Below are positions 21,330-32,494 of a stretch of 64,000 nucleotides of DNA, piece by piece. The stretch spans positions 403,379,771 to 403,443,770 of the forward strand of contig NC_056738.1 of the NCBI RefSeq assembly GCF_019279795.1, given 5' to 3'. The stretch is from Protopterus annectens (taxonomy: Eukaryota > Chordata > Ceratodontiformes > Protopteridae). The notes below the pieces were generated by a model, which saw only the letters and a program-made list of their open reading frames with translations, had not been told where the DNA came from and searched no databases. Positions within the stretch are counted from its first letter, which is position 1. Each line of letters opens with the position of its first letter. The position numbers and the translations under genes were made by a program.

Positions 21330-23205
21330 CGTTTTAGGTTTGGATGTATGATGCTGTAGTTGTTCTGAGTTAACATCAAAGGCATCAGTGGTATTGGCCA
21401 CATATTGTTCGAGACATGCTCTTCAGTAGTGGGTACCAGTGTTGTCTTGGCCAGTTTGGAGCTATCAGGATTATCCTTGGGCGTTCTTCCCTTATTTTAG
21501 CAGTACCTTGTGTATCAAAGGAAGAGGTGGGAATGCATATGCTGTTAGGCCTTTCCAGTTGAAGGAGAGTGAGTCCACTTTCCATGCTAGTGGGTGGAAT
21601 GTCCTTGTGCAGAATTTTTGAGCTGGTAATTGAGAGGTGATGCAAATAGGTCTATCTGTGGCATTCCCCATTTCTTCGAGATGGTCTTGAAGATGTCCGG
21701 GTGCAGCTTCCATTCGTGGGCATCCGAAGTGGTTCTGCTTAATATGTCTGCCAGAGTATTGTCTTTCCCTGGTACAAATATTGCCTGCAACTGAATGTTG
21801 TAGCTGAGTGCCAGGGTCCACAGCTCCAAGGTCATTCTGCATAGGGGGTATGAATGAGTGCCTCCCTGTTTGTTGATGTACCACATGACTGTGGTGTTGT
21901 CCGTCCTTTATCATCAACTGGCCCTCTTTGAGAAATGGTTTGAACTTTTGGATTGCCATTTTTACTGCCAGCATTTCTTTTAGATTGATGTGCAGGTGAA
22001 GTTGATCCTGTGTCCACAATCCTTGCACGCATTTGTCCAGCATGTGGGCCCCCCATCCTAGGTCTGAAGCGTCTGTTGTGATGGTCTGGCTTGGTTGACA
22101 TCTGCGAAAGTGTAGGCCTGGGTTTGACTGGCATGCCTGAGCCCACCATAGGAACTCCTGTTTTAAGCATGGAATTAGTGGGATTTCTGTTTCTAGACTG
22201 TGTCTGTGTTGGGACCATAAATTCTTTAGGTACCACTGTAGTTTCCTCATATGTAGTCTGGCAAATGGGACCAAGATTATGCATGATGCCATGAAGCCCA
22301 AGGCCTGTAGAACTTTTCTTGCTGTTAACTTGTTCAGTTTTGTTAGTGCCAAGAAGTAAAGAGGAAGTTCTTTTTGTTTTTCTGTAGTCAGGAATGCCAT
22401 TTGTTTTACTGTGTCCAATTCCGCGCCCAAGAATGTCCTTGTTTGGGATGGTATCAGCCTTGACTTTTGTAAATGGACTGTGTATCCCAGTGCTTGTAGC
22501 AAGTAAATGACCCTTTGTAAATCTGTTGTCAGCTTGCTTTTGTTGTCCCCTTGTAGCAGGCAGTCGTCCAGGTATGGGTAAATTTGAATTCCCTGTAGTC
22601 TGCAATGGCGATTACTGATGCCAGGCATTTTGTGAATACTCTGGGCAGTAGATAAGCCAAAGGGCAATGCTGAGAATTGATAGTGCTCTGATCCTGCAAG
22701 AAATCTGAGGTATCTTCTGCAGATTGGTCGAATGGGGACGTGCAGGTATGCCTCCTTGAGATCTAGAGTTACCAGCCAAGACTCCTTGCCCAGCATGGGA
22801 AGAAGTTGCTGTAGGGTCAGCATTTTGAATTTTGGGACAATGATGTATGTATTTAAGGTGGACAGGTCGAGAATTGGTCTCCAACTTTTTCCTTTCTTGG
22901 AACTAGGAATAGTCTGGAGTAGAACCCCTTTCCTTGTTCTGCTGTTGGCACTCTTTCCACAGCTCTCATGTTTGCTAACTCCATTATCTGGCGTAGAGCC
23001 TCTGTTTTTGATTTGGAGGTAGATTTGGCATTCCTCTTTTGACTGGTAAAGTGTGGAAGTGAAACCGGTAACCTTGATCTATGGTTTGTAAAATCCACTT
23101 GTCTTTTGTTATGTAGTGCCAGTTCTTTGAAAATAAGGTTAACTTTCCGCCTAGAGGGGCTGCTATTTGTTCCCTGGTAGGCGGATTTAGGATAAGTCAC
23201 TGCGG
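21330..23205 (-). pseudogene. DIRS-4 reverse transcriptase/RNase H
   Basis: Frame 21492-22823 carries motif A LDLKEAYLHVPIRP, the motif C block YPYLDDCLLQ, thumb LQALGFMASCIILV and RNase H TTDASDLGWGAHML and EMLAVKMAI. Paired indels scramble the STAPRVFTK block, and another breaks the RTDNTTVMWYI block. 22853-23200 has the N-terminal part (GKGFYSRLFLVPRKE). The C-terminal Dam-like region is at 21385-21886. Confidence 0.86.
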
Positions 23206-24952
23206 TTGTGCTGATGTAGTGGCAGTGGCTGTGTCTGTGCCTCTGTTGTTACCTTGCCACTGTCGTCCTCTGTAGGCACCTCCTCTGGATTGGTTTCTGC
23301 CTCTGGGCGTCTATTTCTACCCTTTGAAATTTTGTGGAGTCAGGAAAGGACCAATTTTGGCAGGCCAGTTCCTGCTAAACCTTGGGGTTGAACCTGCAAG
23401 AAATCTTTAACAGTTTGAACAGATTTTGCCTTTTCTTCCATTTTCTTCATAACCTGCTGGGCAGGTGTACCAAACAGACTTGTCTTGTCCATAGGAGCAT
23501 CTAGCAACTTAGCTTTAACATGATCCGGTAAAGCTTGTTCCTTTAGCCATGCATGCCTTCTTATCACTGTGCCTGTCATGGCTGATCTAAATGAAGCCTC
23601 CAGTGCATCATAGCCACATTTTAAGGAATGGTTGCTAACCTGTTGTATGTTATTTACCATCTCTAATACATATTTCTTATCAAGAGATTCATCAGTGGTT
23701 AGTTTTTAGTTAACTGATCAAGCATAAACTCTTGGTATTGTATCATGTGAAACTGACAGTTTAAAGCTCTAGCTGAGAGAGTAGCTGAAGTGTAGACCTT
23801 TTACCCCATCTGTCTAGTGACCTTGCTTCCCTTTCAGAAGGAATAGGGTTTTAGCTGTGGTGGCTACTGCCTTGGGACCCTGGGATATAGTTTCTGGGTC
23901 TGCAAGTGGGGCCTTGTAAAGGTGGTGATGAGTATCTGGCACCCTGTAAAATCTGTCTGGTTTGGCAGGGGCTGGGGGTAAGAATCTGGGCGGAGCAAAC
24001 ATCATTGAAAGCATCATCCACCACAGAGAACACGAAGTATAGCTAAGGGCCTGTGCTGTGGGAGGTGCAGAAAGGTCCTAAGTCTTTTTCTGGAGTCTGA
24101 AAAATCCTGTTGCTGCCATTGGAACTGCATGGCATGCAAGGTTTCCCCAAAGGAGAATTCTTCTGGTGGGGAAGCAGCTGGAATGGATTCTTCAGCATCC
24201 GAATCTTCAAAATTGGAGAAGGGAGCCTCAGGCTGATCAGTTATGTCTGATTCATCAGCAGAATCATCAGTAGAAACTGGCTCAGGGGGCTCTGCCCTAG
24301 GTCTCTTCTCAGGGGGCTGAGAGGCCCTGTCTGGGTGAGGTTGAGATCCTCTAATTAAGGAAATTAAATCTTCTGCCAAAGAAAGCATTTGAGAACTAGA
24401 AGAGGGCCTGGATGTGGGGGTTTAACAGGCACTGATTTAGTAGTCTTGGCTGCTTTAGCCCTGGCGAAGGCCTTAATGGACATGGCAGCTGGAGGCCTAG
24501 CAGCACCACGTGCTGGGGTAGAGACATCCAAGGGATGGTGTCTGATAAGTCAACCACCGTAGTGGGTAAAATTTCTGAGGTCGATTCAAGAGTTGTAGCA
24601 GGGGCCTCAGTTGTTAGAATAGGTTCAGCTGTACTTTGAGCAGTTTTCTCGGTTTCGGCCGAAACCGAGACACTGTGTTTGCTTTACCGTGGTTTGGCCG
24701 AAACCGCGAGTGTCGATCTTTATCTTTGCGTTTTTGGGGTAGTCGGAGGATCCGGCGGCATAATGTCGCAAAATCAGTACCGAAAAACTGTTCTGCAAAG
24801 TCCGACCGGCCTAAGCGTTGTCGGTTAAAAAGCACAGGCGAACAGGCAGCTACATCGTGGGCTGGGCCTAAACAAGGCAGACAGTATGAGTGGAAATCTT
24901 TATGAGGTATTTGTTTCCCACAGGTTAAACAATTGTTAACTTTTTCTGACAT
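23205..24952 (-). pseudogene. DIRS-4 gag
   Basis: The start at 24952 gives MSEKVNNCLTCGKQIPHKDF with the Cys/His cluster. The first frame drifts after SPVLFNR, and further frames (24014-24388, 23814-24017, 23340-23660) carry the acidic region, FYRVPDTHHHLYKAP and ALEASFRSAMTGTVIRRHAW. At least four indels separate them. Confidence 0.84.
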
Positions 24953-25082
24953 CGGCTGAGGCAAGAAAGAGTCCCCAACGGGGTACTTAGCTTTAGAAGT
25001 CTTCGAAGTAGTATTCGGTAGAAGTAATCTCTGGATCCGACCGACCGGCACTTGCGAACAGCTTCTGCTTCGGGCGCCACGC

Positions 25083-25264
25083 GGCAAGAAAGACTGAGGA
25101 AAATGGCGTCGGCTGATGCACCCGAAGACCAACAGAGATGACGTCGGGAGGAGTGCGACATCAGCCGAAGCCGGACCCGGACTTTGGAATCCGGCCGACT
25201 GCAGGGCTGCCGGACGACAGGACAACCCACTTGTTATGACTGCAGATGCATCCATGAAGGACAT
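25083..25264 (-). repeat. DIRS-4 window-right terminal repeat
   Basis: The inverted partner of 19722-19940 without the outer extension. It holds the gag-side GACGTC; the TATA box seen in the left copy is deleted here (GATGCACCCGAAG). Confidence 0.88.
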
Positions 25265-25450
25265 TTGAACCATCTACCGAAATAATTCAAGGCCCAATCG
25301 TACCTACGCTTAATCATATGAGAATTAAACCTGGCACAAAACAGACAGCAAGAAACGTCGTGGTCAGGGCCCAAGCAAGGAAGACAGTAAGAGTGGAAAT
25401 CTTTGAGGTATTTGTTTTCCACACGATATACAATTAACTTTTTCTGACAT
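25265..25450 (-). pseudogene. DIRS-3 gag, N-terminal part cut off by DIRS-4
   Basis: The ATG at 25450 begins MSEKVN; after an indel comes KDFHSYCLPCLGPDHDVSC, matching the conserved gag N-terminus. It ends at the DIRS-4 insertion point and continues at 19721. Confidence 0.82.
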
Positions 25451-25588
25451 CGGAGGAACAAGAAAAAAGTTTCCCCAATGGGGTACTTAACTTGAGAAGA
25501 GAAGAAAAAAGTCTTCGGACCGAAGACGAGCAAACCACGCTGTCCAGAATCCGCCAACCAACAACTTGCGAGCTGCTTTCCACCGCAC

Positions 25589-25770
25589 GGCAAGAAAGAC
25601 TGGAGAAGATGGCGTCGGCTGTCAGCTTTATACCTCTACGTTCTGACGTCAGGGTACTTGCTGGTACAGCCGACGCCGGACCCAGACTTTGGAATTCTGG
25701 CCGACCTCGGGCTGCCTGCCGGCAGGAGCACCCTACAGTTATAACTGCAACAGTGAAACACTAAGAACAT
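25589..25770 (-). repeat. DIRS-3 window-right terminal repeat
   Basis: The inverted partner of 8751-8963, ending CACTAAGAACAT. It contains CTTTATACC and TGACGTCA as the presumed gag promoter. Confidence 0.85.
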
Positions 25771-25884
25771 CTAGGTTATGGTGGAAGAACACTACCAGTA
25801 GAAAGTAATTACCAAAAATTCCCTGTAAAAAGGGAGACACAGAGGGAGATATGGGGGGGGGGGGAGACAGACCAGGACTGCAAA
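25771..25884 (-). other. DIRS-2 fragment between DIRS-3 and DIRS-5
   Basis: 114 bp of host-element sequence between terminal repeat and ICR, with a G12 tract near 25853-25864. It ends with GACTGCAAA, the first bases of the DIRS-2 ICR. Confidence 0.75.
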
Positions 25885-26102
25885 AGTACAGTTTTGTACC
25901 TACCATAAATGTAGATGTCCGATAGGAATGCATCTGCAGTCCTTACAAATGGGTTGTCCTGTCGTCAGGCAGCCCTTCGGTCGGCCGGATTCCAAAGTCT
26001 GGGTCTGGCTTCGGCTGGTGTCGCACTTCACCCGACATCATTGCTGCAGTTACTCGGGTATAAAGGCATCAGCCGACGCCATTTTCCTCAGTGTTTCTTG
26101 CC
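25885..26102 (+). repeat. DIRS-5 window-left terminal repeat
   Basis: Same structure as in DIRS-4. The CRE has decayed to GACATCA (26034-26040); TATAAA is at 26059-26064. Confidence 0.9.
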
Positions 26103-26296
26103 CCAGATGCCAGGTGCCCTCTAGGAAGGCTAAATTTTGATAAATGCCAATGGTTCAAAATATTAGAGAACAAACAAAAATAAGCATATATGTACATATA
26201 TACAAACAAATACACCATAATAGATTCCCCCAGCTAGCTATAAGATGGGCAAATACCCTAGGAGTACCACAGAGGGGAAGGAGGGTGGGTAATCCT

Positions 26297-26393
26297 GACT
26301 GCAGATGCATTCCTATCGGACATCTACATTTATGGTAGGTACAAAACTGTACTATGTCCTTCAAGGATGCATTTGCAGTCCTTACAAATGGGT
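26297..26393. repeat. DIRS-5 internal complementary region
   Basis: The reverse complement of the outer left end (…CCTATCGGACATC…CTGTACT) is followed by that of the outer right end (ATGTCCTTCAAGGATGCA). Confidence 0.92.
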
Positions 26394-26449
26394 AGAATAC
26401 CATAGCCAAACTGGGGGAGGAGGAAAGATAGAATTATGGTGTAGTTAAG

Positions 26450-27345
26450 ATCCCTTGCAAAACAGCAGTGGCAAAACCTGCTCAGGATCTAGAGTATAAA
26501 GGTAAATTATAATGCTTGGCAAATGTATGCACGGAGCTCCAAGTAGCAGCCTCTAAAATGTCTTTGGTAGCCACTCCTCGTAGAAAAGCTGTGGTAGTGG
26601 CTGTAGCTCTTGTAGAGTGAGGCCTGATGTTTTCTGGAGTTTTCTTTCCATGGTAGGAGTAACAAAATCTAATGCAATTTCCTACCCACTTTGATATTGT
26701 CTGTTTTGTAATTGCTTTCCCTTCCATTCCTGCTGCATATGCTACCAGTAGCTGGTCAGTTTTTCTATTGCTCTTGGTCCTGTCCAGGTAGTAGCGTAAT
26801 TGCCTGTGTACATCCAAGGTATGCAACAGTCTTTCTCCCCTGTTCTGTGGATTGGGGAAGAATGTAGGTAGGTGGACAGCCTGATTTAAAGATACTCTGG
26901 AGACCACCTTAGGCATAAAAGTAGGATTTGTTCTCATGGACACTATCTTGATGGAAGATCAGAAAGGGTTGTACTGCCATTAATGCCTGTAGCTCAGAAA
27001 CCCTTCTTGCTGAAGTGATTGCCAGCAGGAAAGCAGTTTTCCATGATAAGTATTGCAATTCTGCTGTTGCTGCTGGTTCGAAAGGAGGTAGTGTCAATTT
27101 TTCTAGCACAAAGTTCAAGTCCCATGCAGGTAATGGTGGCTTCCTAGGAAGTTTTACATTTTTAATTCCTCTCAGAAACTGCCTGAGCAGAGGATGTGAG
27201 AAGACTGGAGGATCCAAGTCGTATTCTGCTGAAATAGCTGAGGCATGAATCTTAATGGAAGAGTAGGACAGGCCTTTGTGGAATAGCTCTGCCAAGTATT
27301 CCAGGATGTTGGCTATGTTTACACCAGTGACACATCTTCCCCTTT
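26450..27345 (-). pseudogene. DIRS-5 tyrosine recombinase (shared 2-bp deletion)
   Basis: Frame 26909-27295 covers the core-binding half to SARRVSELQALMAV and FHQDSV. Frame 26482-26943 covers RVSLNQAVHLPTFF, HSTRATATTTAFLRGV and VHTFAKHYNLPLYSRS. The break between them (GGACACTATCTTG at about 26939) is the same 2-bp loss as in DIRS-4 and DIRS-6. The stretch to 27345 has a further small insertion. Confidence 0.88.
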
Positions 27346-29330
27346 AGCAGTACTCCAAATGAGATATCTTTTCCATTTTGCTGAATAGGTTTTCCTTGTT
27401 GGAAGGTCTGCGAGCTTCTAAGATAATGTCCTTAACCCTTTGGGATAAATTTGGGTTAATTTGTCTTATGCAATGTTCCAGGCAGTCAGCTGCAGAGTTT
27501 TCAGGTTTGGATGCAGGGTGTTGTAATTGTTCTGAGTTAACAGCAAGGGAACTAGGGGTAAGGGCCATATCTGTTCCCGAGACATGCTCCTCAGTAATGG
27601 GTACCAATGTTGCCTTGGCCAATCTGGAGCTATCAGAATGATCCTTGGATGGTCCTCTTTGATCTTCAATAGCACCTTGTGCAAAGGAAGTGGTGGGAAT
27701 GCATATGCTGACAGATTTTTCCAACTGAAGGATAGGGAGTCCACCTTCCATGCCAGTGGGTGGTACGTCCTGGTGCAGAATTTCTTTAATTGGTGATTGA
27801 GTGGGGATGCAAATAAGTCTATTTCTGGGAGACCCCATTTTCTTGTAATGGTTATGAAGATGTCCGGATGCAGCATCCATTCGTGGGCATCCGTGGTAGT
27901 CCTGCTTAATATGTCTGCTAGAGTGTTTTCTTTTCCTGGTACAAAGATTGCTTGTAACTGAATGTTGTAACTCAGGGCCACATTCCAGAGGTCCAGGGCC
28001 ATCCGGCATAGAGGGTACGAATGTGTGCCTCCCTGCTTGTTGATGTACCACAACTGTGGTGTTGTCTGTCCTTATCAATTGGCCTTGAAGAAATGGTTTG
28101 AAAGTCTGAATTGCCAGTTTTACTGCCAGCATTTCCTTTAGGTTTATGTGTAGGTGCAGCTGCTCTTGAGTCCATAAACCCTGTATGCATTTGTTCATCA
28201 TGTGGGCCCCAACCCGAGGTCTGAGGCGTCCGTTGTGATGGTTTGGCTTGGTTGAGTGCTGTGGAAAGGGCAATCCTTCGTTTGATTGACAGGCCTGAGC
28301 CCACCATTGGAATTCTTGCTTCAGGCATGGAATTATTGGAATTTGAGTTTCTAGGCTGTGCTTGTGCTGAGACCATAAATTCCTTAGGTACCACTGTAGT
28401 TTTCTCATATGCAGTCTGGCATGTGGGACCAATATTATGCAGGATGCCATGAAGCCCAATGCTTGTAGGACTTTTCTTGCTGTTAGATGGTTTTGTTTTG
28501 TTAATGCCAAGAAGTAGAGAGGGAGTTGCTCCTGTTTTTCTACTGTTAGGAATGCCATTTGTTTGGATGTATCCAGCTCCGCACCCAAAAAGGCTATCTT
28601 TTGGGATGGTATCAGCCTTGACTTTTTTATATTGACTGTGTATCCCAGGGCTTGTAGAAGGTAAATGACTCGAAAAAGTCTTCTGCTAGCTTGTTTTTGT
28701 TGTCCGCTTTTATTAGGCAGTCGTCCAGGTAAGGGTAGATTTGGATCCCCTGAAGCCTGCAAAGAGCGATTACTGATGCCAGGCATTTCGTGAACACTCT
28801 GGGCGCAGTAGATAAGCCAAAGGGCAATGCTGAGAATTGATAATGCTCTGATCCTGCAAGAAATCTGAGGTATCTTCGGCAATTTGGTCGTATGGGGACG
28901 TGCAGGTATGCCTCCTTGAGATCTAGAGTTACCAGCCAAGACTCCTTGCCCAGCATGGGAAGAAGCTGCTGTAGGGTCAGCATTTTGAATTTTGGAACAA
29001 TGAGGAATGTGTTTAAAGCGGACAGATCGAGAATAGGTCTCCATTTGCCTTCTTTCCTTGGTACTAGGAAGAGTCTGGAGTAAAAGCCCTTTCCTTGCTC
29101 CATATGTGGTACCTTTTCCACAGCTCTCATCTTTAATAATTGATTTCCTTGTTGTAGAGCTTCTGCCTTTTGATTTGGAGGTAGGTTTGGCATTCCTCTC
29201 TTTCCTGGTAGAGTATGGAAATGAAACCTGTAACCTTGGTCTATTGTCTGCAAAATCCACTTGTCTCTTGTGATGTAATGCCAGTTCTTTGTAAATAAAG
29301 CTAGCTTCCGCCTAAGGGTGCTTCTAGTTG
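27344..29330 (-). pseudogene. DIRS-5 reverse transcriptase/RNase H/MT-like
   Basis: Frame 28627-29253 carries GYRFHFHTLP, RPILDLSALNTFLIVPK, LDLKEAYLHVPIRP, LPFGLSTAPRVFTKCLAS and YPYLDDCLIKAD. The rest, thumb to RNase H, runs in the frame of 27344-29260 and then 27466-28053 (IFVPGKENTLADILSR, EIDLFASPLNHQ, YAFPPLPL). About three indels separate an otherwise complete protein. Confidence 0.87.
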
Positions 29331-31141
29331 TTCCCTGGTAGGCGGTGCCAGAGCCAAGTCACTGTGATTGTCCTGTAGTAGTGGTGGTGGCTGTGTCTGT
29401 GCCTCGCTGGTTGTTACCCTGCCACTGGCGTCCCTGTAGGCACCTCTGGATTGGCTTCTGCCTATTGAACGCCTATTCCTGCCTCTCTGTGCTTTGGAGG
29501 AGTCTGGAAAGGACCAATTCTTGGAGGGCCAATTGCTGCTAAACCTTGGAGGTTGGACCTGTAAGAAATCTTTCACTGTTTGGACAGATTTTGCCTTCTC
29601 TTCCATCTTCTTCAGCACCTGTTGTGCAGGAGAGCCAAACAAATTGATCTTGTCCATGGGAGCATCTAATAGTTTTGATTTGACATGGTCCGGTAAGGCC
29701 TGCTCTTTTAACCATGCATGCCTTCTGATAACTGTGCCAGTCATGGCTGATCTAAAGGAAGCTTCCAGTGCATCATAGCCGCATTTTAAAGAATGGTTAC
29801 TAACTTGCTGAATGTTATGTACCATTTCCTGAACATATTTCTTGTCTAAAGGTTCAGAGGACAGTTTTTTAGTTAACTGGTCTAGCATAAATTCTTGATA
29901 CTGGATCATGTGAAATTGACAGTTCAAGGCCCTAGCTGACAGAGTAGCAGAAGTGTAAACTTGTTTACCCCATCTCTCCAAGGACCTGGATTCCCTTTCA
30001 GAGGGGAGGGGATTTTTGGCAGAGGTAGATGCTACAGCCTTAGGCCCCTGGGAGATAGTCTCGGGATCTGCAAAAGGAGCCTTGTATAAATGGTGATGTG
30101 TGTCCGGGACCCTGTAGAACCTATCGGGCTTAGCAGGGGCCGGAGGTAATGAATCAGGAGCAGTACAAGCATCATTAAATGCATCATCTACAACAGACAG
30201 AACTGGAGGTATAGCTAAAGGCCTATGTTGTGGTAAATGCAAAAAGGTTCTAAGCCTTTTTCTGGAGTCTGAAAAATCTTGGCCCTGCCACTGAAATTGT
30301 TCCCCCATAGCATGCAAGGTTTCCCCAAAGGAAAATTCCTCAGGTGGAGAGGCAGAAGGGATGGACTCTTCAGCATCAGAGTCTTCATAAGGCGAAAAAG
30401 GAGCCTCTGGAGGGTCTGTATTATCTGAATCATCAGAGGAATCATCTGTGGAAACTGGCTCAGGGGGCTCTGCTCTAGGCCTCTTTTCTGGAGGTGGGTG
30501 AGAGGCCCTGTCTGGGAGAGGTTGGGATCCCCGGATTAAAGAAATGAGATCCGCTGCTAAACTAAGCATTTGGGAACTGGAGCTAGGCCTGTGAGAGGGG
30601 GTCTTAACAGGCACAGATTTAGTAGCTTTAGCTGCTTTAGCCCTGGCAAAGGCCTTAATGGACATGGCCGCAGGAGGCCTAGCAGCTCCACGTGCAGGGG
30701 TTGAAATATCCAAGGGAATAGTGTCAGATAATTCCTGAGAAACCACAACTGCAGGTTGGATTTCAGAAGCCGATTCCACCAGGCTGGAAGAGGCCTCGGT
30801 AGAAGGTAAGCTTTCGGCTGAAGGAAGAACCGCTTGCTCGGTTTCAGCCGAAACCGAGACACTCGCGGTTGTCTTAACTGCGAGTGTTGGTCCTTTTCCT
30901 TGCGTTTTTTGGATATTTGTGAAGTCGGAGGATCCGACGGCATAATATAAGCAAAATCAGAGCCGAAAAACTGCTCAGCAAATTCCGACCGACGTCTAAG
31001 CGTCCGTCGGTTAAAAGAAGCACAGGCTAGACAAGCTGCTACGTCGTGGTCTGGGCCTAAACAAGGTAAGCAGTAAGAGTGGAAATCTTTATGAGGTATT
31101 TGTTTCCCACAAGTTAAACAGTTATTCACTTTTTCTGACAT
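29301..31141 (-). pseudogene. DIRS-5 gag, nearly intact
   Basis: The start at 31141 gives MSEKVNNCLTCGKQIPHKDF; the Cys/His cluster runs to LACASFNRR. A frameshift near 30790-30850 leads into a 492-aa frame (29301-30779) with PARGAARPPAAMSIKAFARA, the acidic DSDAEESIPSASPPEEFSFG, FYRVPDTHHHLYKAPFADPE, WGKQVYTSATLSARALNCQF, SGTVIRRHAW-type block and FLQVQPPRFSSNWPSKNW, then an Arg-rich tail. This frame runs on into REQLEAPLGG, the start of the RT region. It is the best view of gag in the window. Confidence 0.86.
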
Positions 31142-31262
31142 CGGCTGAGGCAAGAAAGAGTCCCCAACGGGGTACTTAGCTTTTTAGAAGTCTTCGGTAG
31201 TAGTAATCTCTGGTTCTGACCAACCGGCACTTGCGAACAGCTTCTGCTTCGGGCGCCACGCA

Positions 31263-31449
31263 GCAAGAAAGACTGAGGAAAATGGCGTCGGCTGATGCCT
31301 TTATACCCGAGTAACTGCAGCAATGACGTCGGGTGAAGTGCGACACCAGCCGAAGCCAGACCCAGACTTTGGAATCTGGCCGACTGAAGGGCTGCCTGAC
31401 GACAGGACAACCCATTTGTAAGGACTGCAGATGCATCCTTGAAGGACAT
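31263..31449 (-). repeat. DIRS-5 window-right terminal repeat
   Basis: The inverted partner of 25885-26102. On minus it holds TGACGTCA-type (31324-31330) then TATAAA (31300-31305), about 160 bp upstream of the gag ATG. Confidence 0.9.
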
Positions 31450-31541
31450 CAGTGAATACACTAACATCTACATTTATGGTAAGTGTACACAATTGTACCA
31501 TGTTCTTCGTGTTTCATTGCTGCAGTCATCACATTTGGGTT
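31450..31541. repeat. DIRS-2 internal complementary region (rest after DIRS-5)
   Basis: CAGTGAATACACTAACATC…GTGTACACAATTGTACCATGTTCTTCGTG: complementary to the DIRS-2 left end, then to its right end. The first nine bases are on the other side of DIRS-5. Confidence 0.83.
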
Positions 31542-31579
31542 GATTCCCAAATATGAAGAAAAGGGTGGAGGCAGTCAAG

Positions 31580-32494
31580 AAGACTGGGGGCTGGCTAGGA
31601 TGCCCTGCAAGACTGCAGTGGCAAAGCCTGCTTTGGATGTGGTCTTTTTTCTAAAAGATTTAGTCCTATCCGGATAGAATCTGAGCTGTCTGTGCAGATC
31701 TAGAGTGCAGAATCATTTCCCCTTGTTTTGTGGGTTAGTAAAAAGGTGGGCAAATGAATGCATTGACTGACAGCCACACTGGACACCACTTTAGGCATTA
31801 AGGATGGATTAGTCCTGAGGGAGACCCTGTCAGCATGGAAAATTAAAGGCTCTACGGCTATGAGTGCTTGTAGCTCTGAAACTTCTAGCTGAAGTGATGG
31901 CCAGAACCAAGGCTGTTTTCCAAGAGAGGAATTTTACCTCTGCTAATGCTCCAGGTTCAAAGGGGGTAGGGTGAGCTTTTCCAACACAAAGTTAAGTTCC
32001 AAGCTGGGGTAGGAACTCTTCTGGGTGGCCTTAAGTTGTTAGCCCCTCTTAGGAACTGTTGGATGAGAGGGTGAGAGAAGAGATGTGGCTCTATGCTGTA
32101 ATGAGCAGATATGGCAGTGGCATGAATTTTAACAGTAAAGTAGACCTCTGCGCAGTAGGTCTGCTAGGTAATTCAGGATGAGAGGTAGGGAGGGCTGTGC
32201 TGTTTCGGCTCCCTTAGCCTGGACCCAGCTGCAAAACCTTTTCCACTTATCAGCATAGGATTTTCTAGTGCTGGGGAGTCTGACCTCATGTATAACATCT
32301 AGGACTAGTTTGCTCAGGCTGGCAGCTTGAGGAGAGGTCAGGGAATAAGCCAGGCTGCCAGGTTGAGGGTCTGCAATTGGGGATGCATGAATTCTCCATT
32401 CTTCTGGGTCAGGAGTGTTGGGATCTGAGGTAGGTGGCAGAGGTGAGGCTGCGCAGCAGTGGGTACCAGTGCTGGCCTGGCCAGTCTGGGACAA
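31580..32494 (-). pseudogene. DIRS-2 tyrosine recombinase remnant
   Basis: The core-binding segment (LDVIHEVRLPSTRKSYADKWK) is in frame 32129-32494. Downstream the Arg I block lost one base (AGAAGTTTCAGAGCTACAAG), breaking it. The HxxR and Tyr part, expected near 31640, is deleted: the sequence jumps from AAGCCTGCTTTGGATGT to the DRTK strand. Confidence 0.8.

Larger units (their letters stand above)
19722..25264 (-). mobile_element. DIRS-4: family C DIRS inserted in DIRS-3 gag
   Basis: A full-length 5.54-kb copy runs from AGTACAGTTTTGTACC to GAAGGACAT. Terminal repeats, ICR and all three genes are present, each gene frameshifted. There is no target duplication: DIRS-3 gag reads …CCTATAA on one side and TTGAACC on the other. 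The tyrosine recombinase has the 2-bp lesion shared with DIRS-5 and DIRS-6. Confidence 0.92.
8751..25770 (-). mobile_element. DIRS-3: family B DIRS split by a PLE and DIRS-4
   Basis: The ends are AGTACAGCTGTG at 8751 and CTAAGAACAT at 25770. Its terminal repeats share CCTGCCGGCAGG and CAAGTACCCTGACGTCAG in inverted orientation. Its own parts are 8751-11023, 17001-19721 and 25265-25770, about 5.5 kb together. The PLE interrupts the RNase H coding region and DIRS-4 interrupts gag. It sits inside the 5'-most few hundred bases (window-left) of DIRS-2. Confidence 0.87.
25885..31449 (-). mobile_element. DIRS-5: family C DIRS inserted in the DIRS-2 ICR
   Basis: A full-length 5.57-kb copy runs from AGTACAGTTTTG to GAAGGACAT. 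It is flanked by GACTGCAAA and CAGTGAATAC, which join to give the normal ICR start seen in DIRS-1 (GACTGAAACAGTGAATAC). No target duplication is visible. Gag is almost open, RT/RH has a few frameshifts, and YR has the shared 2-bp lesion. Confidence 0.92.
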
